Translations under genes and position numbers: made by a program
Assembly: GCA_046347635.1 (NCBI GenBank)
Contig: JAXMFT010000015.1
Coordinates: forward strand, 8,468-72,467
Source: JAGVSZ01 sp019137045
GTDB lineage: Bacteria > Pseudomonadota > Gammaproteobacteria > Burkholderiales > SG8-39
Length of the DNA: 64,000 nt
Direction: 5' to 3'
Part shown: positions 8,056 through 17,187 of the stretch, piece by piece
Position numbering within the stretch: the stretch's first letter is position 1
Layout: each line of letters begins with the position of its first letter
The notes under the pieces: generated by a model
What the model saw: the letters and a program-made list of their open reading frames with translations, nothing else
Told to the model about the DNA's origin: nothing
Databases searched by the model: none

Positions 8056-8975
8056 GCCCCGCGTCCCTCCACGAGCCGCAGGCCGCTCGCCGGCGGGAGC
8101 ACGCCCGCCTCGCGCATGGCGTCCCGGACGGTCTCGTGAAACTGGGCCGCAAGCGGCGTGAGCGGCAGCCGGATGCCGCCTTCGATCAGCCCGAGCTGCG
8201 CCACCGCCCACTTGACCGGGATCGGGTTCGCCTCGACGAAGAGGTGCCGGTGCAGACCGATGAGCCGGAAGTTGGCCTCGCGCGCGCGCACCACCTCGCC
8301 GGCGAGCGCGGCGGCGCACATCTCGCGCATGAGCCGCGGCGCGACGTTGGCCGTCACCGAGATCACGCCGTGCCCACCCAGCAGCATCAGCGCGAGCCCG
8401 CTCGCGTCGTCGCCGCTGTAGACCGCGAACCCGGGCGGCGCGCGCTTCACCAGGTCGGCGCCGCGCTCCATGTTCCCGGTCGCGTCCTTGATGCCGACGA
8501 CGTTCGGCACCTGCGCGAGGCGCAGCGCCGTTTCGTTCGCGAGATCGGCCACCGTGCGGCCGGGAACGTTGTAGAGGATGTGCGGGATGTCGACCGCCTC
8601 CGCGATCGTCCGGAAGTGCCGGTAGAGCCCCTCCTGCGTGGGCTTGTTGTAGTACGGCACGACCGAGAGGCAGGCCGCGGCGCCGGCGCGCTTCGCCGAC
8701 TCGGTCAGCTCGATCGCCTCGGCCGTGGAGTTCGCGCCGGTGCCGGCCACGATCGGGATGCGGCCGGCCGCGTGCGCGACCGCGACGTGGATCAGCTCCT
8801 TGTGCTCGTCGAAGCCCACCGTGGGCGACTCGCCGGTGGTGCCCACGACGACGATGCCGTCGGTGCCTTCGGCGACATGCCAGTCGATGAGTGACTTGAA
8901 CCGCGGGATGTCGAGGCGCCCGTCCTCGAGCATCGGTGTGACGATGGCTACCAGGCTGCCGGTGAGCATTGGCAT
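8052..8975 (-). CDS. dapA: 4-hydroxy-tetrahydrodipicolinate synthase
   Basis: Condenses pyruvate with aspartate semialdehyde, the first committed step of lysine and diaminopimelate synthesis. The 307-aa TIM barrel shows the GTTGES loop near 45-50, Tyr135 in ILYNVPGR and the Schiff-base Lys163 in VGIKDATG. Two in-frame ATGs lie six bases apart; the second gives the more usual opening MLTGSLVAIVTP. It is coupled to bamC by a 4-base overlap. It works in the same pathway as lysC at 25902. Confidence 0.95.
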   Translation of the reverse strand: MPMLTGSLVAIVTPMLEDGRLDIPRFKSLIDWHVAEGTDGIVVVGTTGESPTVGFDEHKELIHVAVAHAAGRIPIVAGTGANSTAEAIELTESAKRAGAAACLSVVPYYNKPTQEGLYRHFRTIAEAVDIPHILYNVPGRTVADLANETALRLAQVPNVVGIKDATGNMERGADLVKRAPPGFAVYSGDDASGLALMLLGGHGVISVTANVAPRLMREMCAAALAGEVVRAREANFRLIGLHRHLFVEANPIPVKWAVAQLGLIEGGIRLPLTPLAAQFHETVRDAMREAGVLPPASGLRLVEGRGA

Positions 8976-9029
8976 CTGCCCCTTGGGGGAATGCCGGATT
9001 TTACCGGATTTCTCCGGCGGAACACACCC

Positions 9030-9593
9030 TTAGCCGAGGGTCGCCCGCCTTGCGGGGCCGTTCAGGGCGCAGATCCGCTGGACCGCCGCGGCACGCGGCG
9101 TCGCGGTCTCGCCCTGCTCGAAGGCCACCACTTCGAGCCGCCCGCGAACGACCTCCAGCAACTCGCCCGGCCGCAACAGGAAATCCGGATTCGAGGGCCG
9201 GCCGAAGCGCTCGTTCCCGACCATGAACGTCTCGTAGAGCAGCACGCCGCCCGGCCGCAGCGCATCCAGGATCGGCGCGAAGAGCGGCCGGTGCAGGTAG
9301 TTCGCCACCACCACGGCATCGAAGCTCGCGGGCGCAAACGGCCAGGGCTCGCCCTCGAGGTCGGCGCGGCGCGTGAAGACGCCCGCGACCGTCGCGAGGG
9401 CCGCGATCGCTTCAGCGTCCCGGTCGATCGCGACCACGGTGCACCCGCGCGCGGCGAGGTGACGTGCGTGCCGTCCCGCGCCGCACGCGAGGTCGAGGAC
9501 CTCCGCGCCCGGCGCGACGAGCGGCGCCCAGCGCACGATCCAGGGCGACGGGGCGGAGAGCGCGTGCGCGGATTCCATGTCCGGCGCGATCAC
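9030..9593 (-). CDS. Class I SAM-dependent methyltransferase (TehB-like)
   Basis: A 187-aa Rossmann-fold methyltransferase. Motif I is VLDLACGAGRHARHLAARG (about 33-51); the acidic residue AIDRDAEAI follows strand 2, and FDAVVVANYLHRPLF is the post-motif region. It resembles the small TehB-like or UbiE-like group that acts on small molecules; the substrate is unknown. It is five bases after the DUF924 gene, the same arrangement seen in several betaproteobacteria. A second in-frame Met (MESAHAL) could be the true start. Confidence 0.8.
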   Translation of the reverse strand: MIAPDMESAHALSAPSPWIVRWAPLVAPGAEVLDLACGAGRHARHLAARGCTVVAIDRDAEAIAALATVAGVFTRRADLEGEPWPFAPASFDAVVVANYLHRPLFAPILDALRPGGVLLYETFMVGNERFGRPSNPDFLLRPGELLEVVRGRLEVVAFEQGETATPRAAAVQRICALNGPARRATLG

Positions 9594-9597
9594 CCGG

Positions 9598-10179
9598 CTA
9601 GAACGAAGAGCCCGGCTGGCGCAGGAACTCGAGCTCCGCGGGCGTCGACGCGCGCCCGAGGACCGCGTTCCGGTGCGGGAAGCGCCCGAAGCGCGCGATC
9701 ACCGCGTAGTGGCGCAGCGCGTAGGTGAACGTGCCGGCGCCCCCCGTCGCGCCTGCGATCCGTTCGAACAGCCGCAGCGACTCGCGCTGGGCGGCGAGGT
9801 CCTCGGCGTGCTCGAACGGCAGGTAGGCAAACCAGCGCTGCACCGGGAGCAGCGCGGCGTCGAAGCCGCGCGCCACGATGTCGCGCGCCAGCGCGAGCGC
9901 GCGCGCGTCGGCCGCGAACGCCCGCGGGTCGCCGCGGAACAGGTTGCGCGGGAACTGGTCGAGCGTCAGGACGAGCGCCAGCGCGCCGAGCGGACGCGCC
10001 CCCCAGCCGTCGAGCGCCCCCGCCGCCGCCGCCTCGTGCGTGGCGAGGAAACGGTCCCGGATCGCGGCGTCGAACGCGTCCGACCGCTTGAACCACGCCG
10101 GGCGCGGCCGCCCGAAGTCCGGTGCGTGCGGCGCGCCGAACCAGAACTCCAGCACCTCGGTCCAGGATGCGATCGGCAC
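9598..10179 (-). CDS. DUF924 family protein
   Basis: A 193-aa, all-helical, soluble protein of the DUF924 family, seen in the motifs EVLEFWFG, LDQFPRNLFRG, DIVARGF, YLPFEHAED and FGRFPHRNAVLGR. These are the family hallmarks. The fold is TPR-like in related structures and the function is not established. It sits between the quinone reductase and the methyltransferase on the minus strand with gaps of only a few bases, so the three are probably co-transcribed. Confidence 0.85.
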   Translation of the reverse strand: MPIASWTEVLEFWFGAPHAPDFGRPRPAWFKRSDAFDAAIRDRFLATHEAAAAGALDGWGARPLGALALVLTLDQFPRNLFRGDPRAFAADARALALARDIVARGFDAALLPVQRWFAYLPFEHAEDLAAQRESLRLFERIAGATGGAGTFTYALRHYAVIARFGRFPHRNAVLGRASTPAELEFLRQPGSSF

Positions 10180-10186
10180 GGGTCGC

Positions 10187-11167
10187 TCAGGCCTCCGGTT
10201 CGATCACGGTCTTGCCGGTCGCGGTCCGCCGCGCCAGCGCGACGAGCGCCTCCGCCGCGCGCGCGAGCGGGTAGCGGGCCGAGACGTACGGGCGCAGCCG
10301 CCCGTCCCCGAGCCGGTCGAGCAGCGCGGTCATCGCGCGCCGACTCGCCTCCGGCTCGTGCTCGCGCCACGCGCCCCAGTACACGCCGACGATCGAGCTG
10401 CCCTTGAGCAGCGTCACGTTCGCGGGCAGACGCGGAATCTCGCCCCCGGCAAACCCGATCACGAGATAGCGCCCGCGCCAGCCGACGCTGCGCAGCGCCG
10501 GCTCGGTCAGGCTCCCGCCGACCGGGTCGTACACGAGATCGACGCCTTTCGCGCCGACCAGCGCCTTGAGCCGCGCGCGCAGGTCCTGCGTCGAATAGTT
10601 GATCGTGTCCGTGGCGCCGTGCGCGCGGCACACGGCGAGCTTCTCGTCGCTCGACGCCGCGGCGATGACGCGCGCGCCCAGCGCTGCGCCGAGCGTCACG
10701 GCGGCGAGCCCCACGCCGCCCGCCGCGCCGAGCACGAGCAGCGTCTCGCCCGGTTGCAGCCGGCCGCGATCCTCGAGCGCGTGCCACGCGGTTCCGTACG
10801 CGACCGTGAAGCCCGCCGCGGCCGCGAAGTCGACGCCGCGCGGCAGCGGCAGCAGGCTCGCGGCCGGCACCACGCACGCCTCGGCGAACGCGCCGAACGC
10901 GACGGTGGCGACGACCGGATCGCCCGGTCTCACCCCGGCCACGCCGGCGCCTGTCTCCGTGACCACGCCGGCGAACTCGACGCCGGGGGTGAAGGGGAGC
11001 GGCGGCTGCACCTGGTACTTGCCCTGGATCATCAGCAGGTCGGGGAAGTTCACCCCGGCGGCCTTCACAGCCACCACGACCTCGCCCGCGCCGGGACGCG
11101 GCGACGGCACGTCCTCGACGGCGAGGGACTCCGGTCCGCCCCAGGCCTTGCACAGCAGCGCTCTCAT
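10187..11167 (-). CDS. NADPH:quinone oxidoreductase family protein (zinc-free MDR)
   Basis: A medium-chain dehydrogenase/reductase of 326 aa, like quinone oxidoreductase QOR. It has the GroES-like N-terminal domain (AAGVNFPDLLMIQGKYQ, PFTPGVEFAGVV) and a Rossmann domain with the NADPH loop LGAAGGVGLAAVTLGAALGA. The catalytic zinc cysteines of alcohol dehydrogenases are missing, as expected. ATG 11165-11167 gives the standard opening MRALLCKAWGGPESL; the frame stays open further upstream but without homology. Likely substrates are quinones or enones; the natural one is unknown. Confidence 0.85.
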   Translation of the reverse strand: MRALLCKAWGGPESLAVEDVPSPRPGAGEVVVAVKAAGVNFPDLLMIQGKYQVQPPLPFTPGVEFAGVVTETGAGVAGVRPGDPVVATVAFGAFAEACVVPAASLLPLPRGVDFAAAAGFTVAYGTAWHALEDRGRLQPGETLLVLGAAGGVGLAAVTLGAALGARVIAAASSDEKLAVCRAHGATDTINYSTQDLRARLKALVGAKGVDLVYDPVGGSLTEPALRSVGWRGRYLVIGFAGGEIPRLPANVTLLKGSSIVGVYWGAWREHEPEASRRAMTALLDRLGDGRLRPYVSARYPLARAAEALVALARRTATGKTVIEPEA

Positions 11168-11249
11168 GACGGCCAATGCTACCGCCTGTCCGAACGCGCA
11201 GGGGGCAGCGCCGGCGCGCGAGCGCGATGCCGCGGCGACCGAAACCGCA

Positions 11250-11255
11250 TATACT
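11250..11255 (+). promoter_or_regulatory. -10 like element TATACT before the rubrerythrin-like gene
   Basis: TATACT lies 36 bases before the ATG at 11292, in the divergent gap with the quinone reductase gene. No convincing -35 element is seen. Confidence 0.35.
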
Positions 11256-11291
11256 CTCGAGCGATTCCCCGCCCCGTCTGGAAAGAATCGC

Positions 11292-11795
11292 ATGAGCTAC
11301 ACGCTGCCGGAATTCCTCGCCCATGCCGTGGCGCTCGAGCAGGAGGCCGCCGAGCGCTACCTCGAGCTCGCCGACATGATGGAGGCGCACCGCAACGACG
11401 CGGTGGCGCAGATCTTCCGCGACATGAACCGCTTTTCGCTGCTGCACTACGAAGAGGTCAAGAAGCGCGCCGGCTCGCTCGAGCTGCCCAAGCTCAAGTC
11501 GTGGCAGTTCCGCTGGAGCGCGCCGCCGGAAAAGGGCGGCGACGAGGCGTTCGACTACATGCTGGAGCCCTACAACGCGCTGCGCTACGCGCGCGAGAAC
11601 GAGGAGCGGGCGATGGCGTACTACCGCTCGGTCGCCGACGCCGCCCCCGATGGGGAGGTGCGCCGCCTGGCGAACGAGTTCGCCGCGGAGGAGTCCGAGC
11701 ACGTGGCCGCGCTCGACAAGTGGCTCGCGCAGACGCCACGGCCCGCCGTGCTCGCGTGGGACGCCGACCCGGGGTCCGTCCAGCCCGCCGCGTGA
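11292..11795 (+). CDS. Ferritin-like/rubrerythrin-related protein
   Basis: A 167-aa four-helix-bundle protein. Carboxylate and histidine ligands in helical spacing suggest a di-iron site: LEQEAAERY, HYEEVKKRA, ENEERAMAYYRSV and AAEESEHVAALDKWL. No rubredoxin Cys-x2-Cys tail is present, so it is a short rubrerythrin or ferritin-like member, perhaps for oxidative stress or iron handling. The ATG at 11292 follows GGAAAG. It stands alone between a divergent quinone reductase and gfa, next to formaldehyde detoxification genes. Confidence 0.8.
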   Translation: MSYTLPEFLAHAVALEQEAAERYLELADMMEAHRNDAVAQIFRDMNRFSLLHYEEVKKRAGSLELPKLKSWQFRWSAPPEKGGDEAFDYMLEPYNALRYARENEERAMAYYRSVADAAPDGEVRRLANEFAAEESEHVAALDKWLAQTPRPAVLAWDADPGSVQPAA

Positions 11796-11969
11796 GCGGC
11801 TGACCGCGCCGGCGCGACGGCCGCGCCCGTCGCGCGCCGGCTCCGCGCCTGGGGACGTTCCCGGTTGCCCCTGGGAATCGCCCTGATTGTGGCGGCCCTG
11901 GCCCCGGCTTACCTTTCCGCGGGACGATCGTCGCGACGACCGGTCCCGCCGGGGAGGAGGAATCGATCC

Positions 11970-12542
11970 ATGGCCAGCGCTTTCAACATTCATCCCGCAA
12001 TCGAGGCCGGCGTGAAGCCGGCGGCGCCGGGCTTCGCCGGCGGCAAGCTGTACTGCAAGTGCCCGACCGACCGGGTCGAGGTGACCATCGGCGCGCAGAG
12101 CGCGCACAACCACGCCTGCGGCTGCAGCAAGTGCTGGAAGCCCGCGGGCGCGCTGTTCTCGCAGGTCGCGGTCGTGCCGCGCGACAAGCTCGCAGTGACC
12201 GCGCAGGGGCAGAAGCTGCGGGTCGTCGACGAGACCGCGGCGATCCAGCGCTACGCGTGCCGCGGGTGCGGCGTGCACATGTACGGGCGCATCGAGAACA
12301 AGGCGCATCCCTTCTACGGGCTCGACTTCGTCCACACCGAGCTCTCCGACCGCGCCGGCTGGTCGCCGCCGGAGTTCGCGGCATTCGTGTCGTCGATCAT
12401 CGAGACCGGCACCGACCCGGGGGTGATGCCCGCGGTGCGCGCGCGCCTGCGCGAACTCGGGCTGGAGCCCTACGACTGCCTGTCGCCGCCGCTCATGGAC
12501 GCGATCGCCACCCACGTCGCGAAGAGCCGGGCGCAAGCGTAG
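11970..12542 (+). CDS. gfa: S-(hydroxymethyl)glutathione synthase (Gfa)
   Basis: Glutathione-dependent formaldehyde-activating enzyme of 190 aa, which helps formaldehyde combine with glutathione. The GFA/Mss4-like fold is shown by zinc cysteines Cys29 and Cys31 (YCKCP), Cys50, Cys52 and Cys55 (ACGCSKC), and Cys97 and Cys100 (ACRGCG). The end, SPPLMDAIATHVAK, is typical of true Gfa rather than generic GFA-domain proteins. A very strong ribosome site GGGAGGAGG lies nine bases before the ATG. It is convergent with fghA and adhC, which catalyse the following steps. Confidence 0.9.
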   Translation: MASAFNIHPAIEAGVKPAAPGFAGGKLYCKCPTDRVEVTIGAQSAHNHACGCSKCWKPAGALFSQVAVVPRDKLAVTAQGQKLRVVDETAAIQRYACRGCGVHMYGRIENKAHPFYGLDFVHTELSDRAGWSPPEFAAFVSSIIETGTDPGVMPAVRARLRELGLEPYDCLSPPLMDAIATHVAKSRAQA

Positions 12543-12672
12543 GCGCCGCGCTGCCTTGGTCCTCCGCGTCCAGCGGGTCGTCGAATGGCGCCTCGGGACC
12601 CGGAACTCCGGCGCCCGCCGGCAACGCGTCGAAGGCGCGGCGTATCTAGTCAGCCCCCGGAATCGGAGGATC

Positions 12673-12697
12673 GAGGGGGATGTGCTCCCCCTCTTTC
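12673..12697 (+). terminator. Terminator after gfa
   Basis: An 8-bp stem, GAGGGGGA with TCCCCCTC, loop TGTGC, followed by TTT. It lies between the convergent ends of gfa and fghA, so it ends the gfa transcript. Confidence 0.7.
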
Positions 12698-12706
12698 AAC
12701 ACCCTC

Positions 12707-13561
12707 CTAACGCGCGCCCAGGTTGCGCGCGTGGTGCCGGAGGTGATCCTCGATGAAGGTTGCGATGAAGTAGTAGCTGTGGTCGTAGCCCTCGCGCAGG
12801 CGCAGGTCGAGCGCGACCCCCGCGCGCGCGCAGGCCTCGCGCAGGAGCTGCGGCTTGAGCTGCGTGTCGAGAAACGGATCGCTCGTGCCCTGATCGACCA
12901 GCACGGGCGGGCCCGCCCACCCGTGCGCCTCGATCAGCGCGGTGGCGTCATAGGCGCGCCAGGCCTCCCGGTCCGGGCCGAGGTAGCCGGCCAGCGCCTT
13001 CTCGCCCCACGGACAGCGCGACGGCGAGGCGATCGGCGCGAACGCCGACACCGATGCGAAGCGCCGCGGATTGCGGAGCGCGAGCACGAGCGCGCCATGG
13101 CCGCCCATCGAGTGGCCGCAGATGCCGGCGCGGGCCCCGTCGACGGGGAACGTCGCCGCCACGAGCGCCGGCAGCTCTTCGGACACGTACGAATACATCC
13201 GGTAGTTGCGGCGCCACGGCGCCCGGGTCGCGTCCACGTAGAACCCCGCCCCGACGCCGAAGTCGTAGCTGTCGGGCTCGTCCGGGACGCCGTCGCCGCG
13301 CGGACTGGTGTCGGGCGCGACGAGCGCGAGACCGAGCTCGGACGCGACGCGCTGCGCGCCGGCCTTGACGATGAAGTTCTCCTCGGTGCAGGTGAGCCCC
13401 GACAGCCAGTAGAGCACCGGGACGCGCTCGCGCTCGGCGCGCGGCGGCAGGAATACGCCGACGCGCATGACGCACCCGGTCGCGGCGGACGCGTGGCTGA
13501 AGACGCTCTGCACGCCGCCATGGCACCGGCTCGCGGAAACCGTGGTCGGCGTCATCGCCAC
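12707..13561 (-). CDS. fghA: S-formylglutathione hydrolase
   Basis: Serine hydrolase of 284 aa that splits S-formylglutathione to formate and glutathione, the third step of formaldehyde oxidation. The esterase-D fold is shown by YWLSGLTCTEENF (oxyanion region), the nucleophile Ser151 in CGHSMGGHGAL, DQGTSDPFL (Asp) and GYDHSYYF (His). Length is normal for the family. It follows adhC by about 50 bases on the same strand and probably shares its transcript. Confidence 0.95.
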   Translation of the reverse strand: MAMTPTTVSASRCHGGVQSVFSHASAATGCVMRVGVFLPPRAERERVPVLYWLSGLTCTEENFIVKAGAQRVASELGLALVAPDTSPRGDGVPDEPDSYDFGVGAGFYVDATRAPWRRNYRMYSYVSEELPALVAATFPVDGARAGICGHSMGGHGALVLALRNPRRFASVSAFAPIASPSRCPWGEKALAGYLGPDREAWRAYDATALIEAHGWAGPPVLVDQGTSDPFLDTQLKPQLLREACARAGVALDLRLREGYDHSYYFIATFIEDHLRHHARNLGAR

Positions 13562-13613
13562 GGGCTCGCCGGAGGCGTTGCGACCGCCGCGGGCATGGCG
13601 CGCCGGTCCGCGC

Positions 13614-14723
13614 TCAGAACGTGACCACCGAGCGGATCGACCTGCCCGCGTGCATCAGGTCGAACGCCTCGTTGATGCGCTCGAGCGGCATCACGTGCGT
13701 GATCAGGTCGTCGATGTTGATCTTGCCTTCCATGTACCAGTCGACGATCCGCGGCACGTCGGTGCGCCCGCGCGCGCCGCCGAAAGCCGTGCCCTTCCAC
13801 ACCCGCCCGGTGACGAGCTGGAACGGGCGCGTCTTGATCTCCTGCCCCGCGCCGGCCACCCCGATGATCACCGACACGCCCCAGCCGCGGTGGCAGCACT
13901 CGAGCGCCTGGCGCATGAGATCGACGCTGCCGACGCACTCGAAGCTGTAGTCGGCGCCCCCGCCGGTCAGCTCCACCAGGTGCGCGACGAGGTCGCCCTG
14001 GAGGTCCTTCGGGTTGACGAAGTGGGTCAATCCGAACTTGCGCGCGAGCGCCTCGCGTCCCGGGTTGAGGTCGACGCCGACGATCATGTTCGCGCCCACC
14101 ATGCGCGCGCCCTGCACGACGTTCAGCCCGATGCCGCCGAGACCGAAGACCACCACGTTCGCGCCGGCTTCCACTTTCGCGGTGTTGATCACCGCGCCGA
14201 TGCCGGTGGTCACGCCGCACCCGATGTAGCAGACCTTGTCGAACGGCGCGTCCTCCCGGATCTTGGCGAGCGCGATCTCGGGCAGCACGGTGTAGTGCGC
14301 GAAGGTCGAGCAGCCCATGTAGTGGTGGACCATCTGCCCGCCGAGCGAGAACCGGCTGGTGCCGTCGGGCATCACGCCCTTGCCCTGCGTGCCGCGAATG
14401 GCGGTGCACAGGTTGGTCTTGCGCGACAGGCAGCTCTTGCACTGGCGGCACTCGGGCGTGTAGAGCGGAATGACGTGGTCGCCCTTCTTGAGCGAGGTCA
14501 CGTCCCGTCCGACCTCGACGACGACGCCCGCGCCCTCGTGGCCGAGGATCGCCGGAAAGAGCCCTTCCGGGTCGGCGCCCGAGCGCGTGAACTCGTCGGT
14601 GTGGCAGACCCCGGTGGCCTTGATCTCGACCAGGACTTCGCCGGCCTTCGGGCCGTCGAGCCGCACCTTCTCGATCGTCAGGGGAGCGCCCGCCCGGTGG
14701 GCGACGGCAGCGCGTACTTCCAT
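13614..14723 (-). CDS. adhC: S-(hydroxymethyl)glutathione dehydrogenase / class III alcohol dehydrogenase
   Basis: Zinc- and NAD-dependent dehydrogenase of 369 aa that oxidises S-hydroxymethylglutathione to S-formylglutathione; also called FrmA or AdhI. Catalytic zinc ligands are in GVCHTDEF and GHEGAGVV. The structural-zinc loop is CRQCKSCLSRKTNLC, and the NAD fold is FGLGGIGLNVVQGA. The class III signature TRGTQGKG-like segment (AIRGTQGKGVMPDG) is present. With gfa and fghA it makes a complete glutathione route from formaldehyde to formate. Confidence 0.95.
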   Translation of the reverse strand: MEVRAAVAHRAGAPLTIEKVRLDGPKAGEVLVEIKATGVCHTDEFTRSGADPEGLFPAILGHEGAGVVVEVGRDVTSLKKGDHVIPLYTPECRQCKSCLSRKTNLCTAIRGTQGKGVMPDGTSRFSLGGQMVHHYMGCSTFAHYTVLPEIALAKIREDAPFDKVCYIGCGVTTGIGAVINTAKVEAGANVVVFGLGGIGLNVVQGARMVGANMIVGVDLNPGREALARKFGLTHFVNPKDLQGDLVAHLVELTGGGADYSFECVGSVDLMRQALECCHRGWGVSVIIGVAGAGQEIKTRPFQLVTGRVWKGTAFGGARGRTDVPRIVDWYMEGKINIDDLITHVMPLERINEAFDLMHAGRSIRSVVTF

Positions 14724-14789
14724 GGATCACTCCTCGCGTGGTTGGTCGGTGAATCGGTCGCGGGCCGACGCGCGCAGGCGCCCGGCGGC

Positions 14790-17136
14790 TCAGGTCGCCA
14801 CCGGGCTCGCGCGCGCCCCGGCGGCCTCGCCCGGGCGCGCGGCCTCGTCGCGCAGGATCGGGCGCGTCGCATTCAATACCACGACAATGCTGCTCGCCGC
14901 CATCGCGACCGCCGCGAACAGGGGATTCAGAACCCCCGCGACCGCCAGGGGGATGGCGACTGCGTTGTACGACAGCGCCCAGGCGAGGTTCTGCCGGATC
15001 CGGCGCTGCGCGGCACCGATCAAGGCGAAGGCGTCGAGCACGAGCGCGAGCCGGTCCCCGGGGATCACGATGTCCGCGGCCTCCGCCGCGAGCGCAGTGG
15101 GCGCGCCGAAGGCGATGCCCAGATCCGCCTCCGCGAGCGCCGGCGCGTCGTTGCTCCCGTCGCCGATCATGGCCACCCGCCCGCGCGCCTTGAGCCGCCG
15201 GACCGCCGCCGCTTGGCCTCGGGCGGCACACCCGCGAGCACCAGGTCGACCGGCCCGACGTAGCCGTGCGGATGCTCGGCCCCGGTCAGAGGACCACCTC
15301 GACGTGCGCGCAGCGCGGCGACGACGCGCTCCCATTCCGGTCGCGCCGGTCCCGCGTGACGACGGCGCCGTGCGCGCAGCCCTCCCAGCCGACGTAGGAC
15401 ACCACGCTCTCGCCCGACGCGCGCTGCGCGACCTGCGCCGCGAGCGTCGCCGGTATCGACCAGCCGAGCGCGTCGAACAGCGCGCGACTCCCCACCGCCA
15501 CGCGGCGCCCGCCCACGCTGCCGCTTGCGCCGCGGCCCGGGTGGACCTCCACGTCGGTCGCCGACCGCGTGCGGTCGAGCCGCGCGATCGCCTGCGCCAC
15601 CGGATGCGACGCGTCGCGCTCGACGGCGGCCGCCCGCACGGCGATCTCGGGCGGCCCGACCACGTCGACCACCGTCATCTCGCCGGTCGAGAGCGTCCCG
15701 GTCTTGTCGAAGGCGACGATGTCGATGCGGGGCGCGCGCTCGAACAGGTCCGCGCTGGTCACCAGGATGCCCCGCCGCAACCCCGCGGAGAGCGCTGCGG
15801 CGGTCGTCAGCGGAATCGCCAAGCCGAAGGTGCAGGGGCAGGAGACGATCAGCGTCGCGAGCGCCGCGAGGAGCGCGCGCTCGAACGGCGCGTCGAGATG
15901 GAAGCCGAGCCCCACGACGAGGGCGGCGAGCGAGCACGGCAGGGACGAGGCGCGCGCGATCCGGTCCACCCGCCCGCTCGCGCCCGCCGCGGCGGTTTGC
16001 GCGCGCCAGAGCACGCGCGCGAGGTGCGCGACGCGGCTCTCCACCGTCGCGCCGACCTCGATCTCGAGCGTCCCTTCGCGCAGGATGGCGCCGCCGAGCA
16101 CCTGCTCGCCCGCCCTGCGCGCCGCGGGAAAGGGCTCGCCCGTCAGCAGCGACTCGTCCACCGCCCCCACCCCGCCGACGATCGTCCCGTCCACCGGGAT
16201 GGTCTCGCCCCGGCGCACGAAGATGCGGTCGCCGGGCGCGATCTCGTCCAGCGCGCAGATCAGGTACCGCCCGTCGCGCAGCACGCGCGCCTCGGGCGAC
16301 CAGGCCTGCAGGATCCGGCCGAGCGCGCGCGTGGCGTTCACCCGCGCGCCGCGCTCGAGGAACCGTCCGATGGTGACCACCGCGACGATCGAACCCGCGA
16401 CGTCGAAGTAGAGGTCGGTCGGGTCGCGCACGAGCTGAAAGACGCTGTACCCGTACGCTGCCAGGATCGACACCGCCAGCAGGGCGTCCATGTTGAGCAT
16501 GCGCACGCGCAGGCCGATCCACGCCCCGCGCAGGATCGGCCACCCGACGTAGAACACGAGCGCGGTGGTGAGCGCGAACAGCGCCGCCGGCGTCACGCCG
16601 AACGCGAGCCAGCCGATCGCCTCGTAGTCCTGCGCGCTGGCGAAGCCGCCGTGGATCGGGTAGATGAAGAGGGACGACAGCATCATCACGGCGCCCGCGA
16701 GGCAGCCGCCGCTGAGCAGGCGCAGCAGGTCCGGCCGCTCGTCGTACTCCGGCGCGTCCTCGCCGCGCAGCCGGGCGCGGTAGCCGGACCCGGTGAGCGC
16801 CGCCCGCAGCGCGGGCTCGCCCGTCAGCGCCGGGTCATAGACGACGCGCGCGGTACCGGTCGCATAGCTCGCCGCCGCGGCGAGCACCCCGCGCGCCCGG
16901 TGCGCCGCGTGCTCGATCAGGCGCTCGCAGGACGCGCAGTGCATGCCGTCGATCCAGAAGAACGCCTCCTGCGTCGGTGTCGCAGCCGGCAGCTCGCGCC
17001 GGTCCGCGGGAGGCGCGCCGCGCGTCTCGTCGCCGAGCGCGTGCGCCACCTCGCGGCAGCCCACGCAGCAGTACTGGCGGCCGGCGCTCCACAACGCCGG
17101 CGTCGGCGTGGGAAGGCCGCACAGGGCGCAGGTCAT
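14790..17136 (-). pseudogene. Copper-transporting P-type ATPase (FixI/CcoI-like), frameshifted near its C-terminus
   Basis: Heavy-metal P1B ATPase that would move copper across the inner membrane for oxidase assembly. The first 600 or so residues are intact: Cys-rich N-terminal domain (Cys3, Cys6, Cys23, Cys24, Cys27), HMA site GMHCASC (Cys67, Cys70), TGEP at 332-335, CPC at 433-435 and DKTG at 477-480. The frame then breaks near 15335 and again near 15310, 15285 and 15210, so that frame ends at a stop at 15286. The hinge motif GDGSNDAPALAEADLG and the last helices are in another frame, ending at 14790. Correcting a few single bases gives a full-length protein. It lies 51 bases after the oxidase subunit I gene, which fits a role in its copper supply. 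Confidence 0.8.
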
Positions 17137-17187
17137 GGCGCGCGGTGCGCGCGCGCCCGCGGCGGGCGCGCGCCCGGCGCCGCCGCG

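Noticed and set aside
9966..12536. An 856-codon minus-strand open frame
   Set aside because: It runs across DUF924, the quinone reductase, the rubrerythrin-like gene and gfa in a different frame or strand, all of which are better supported.
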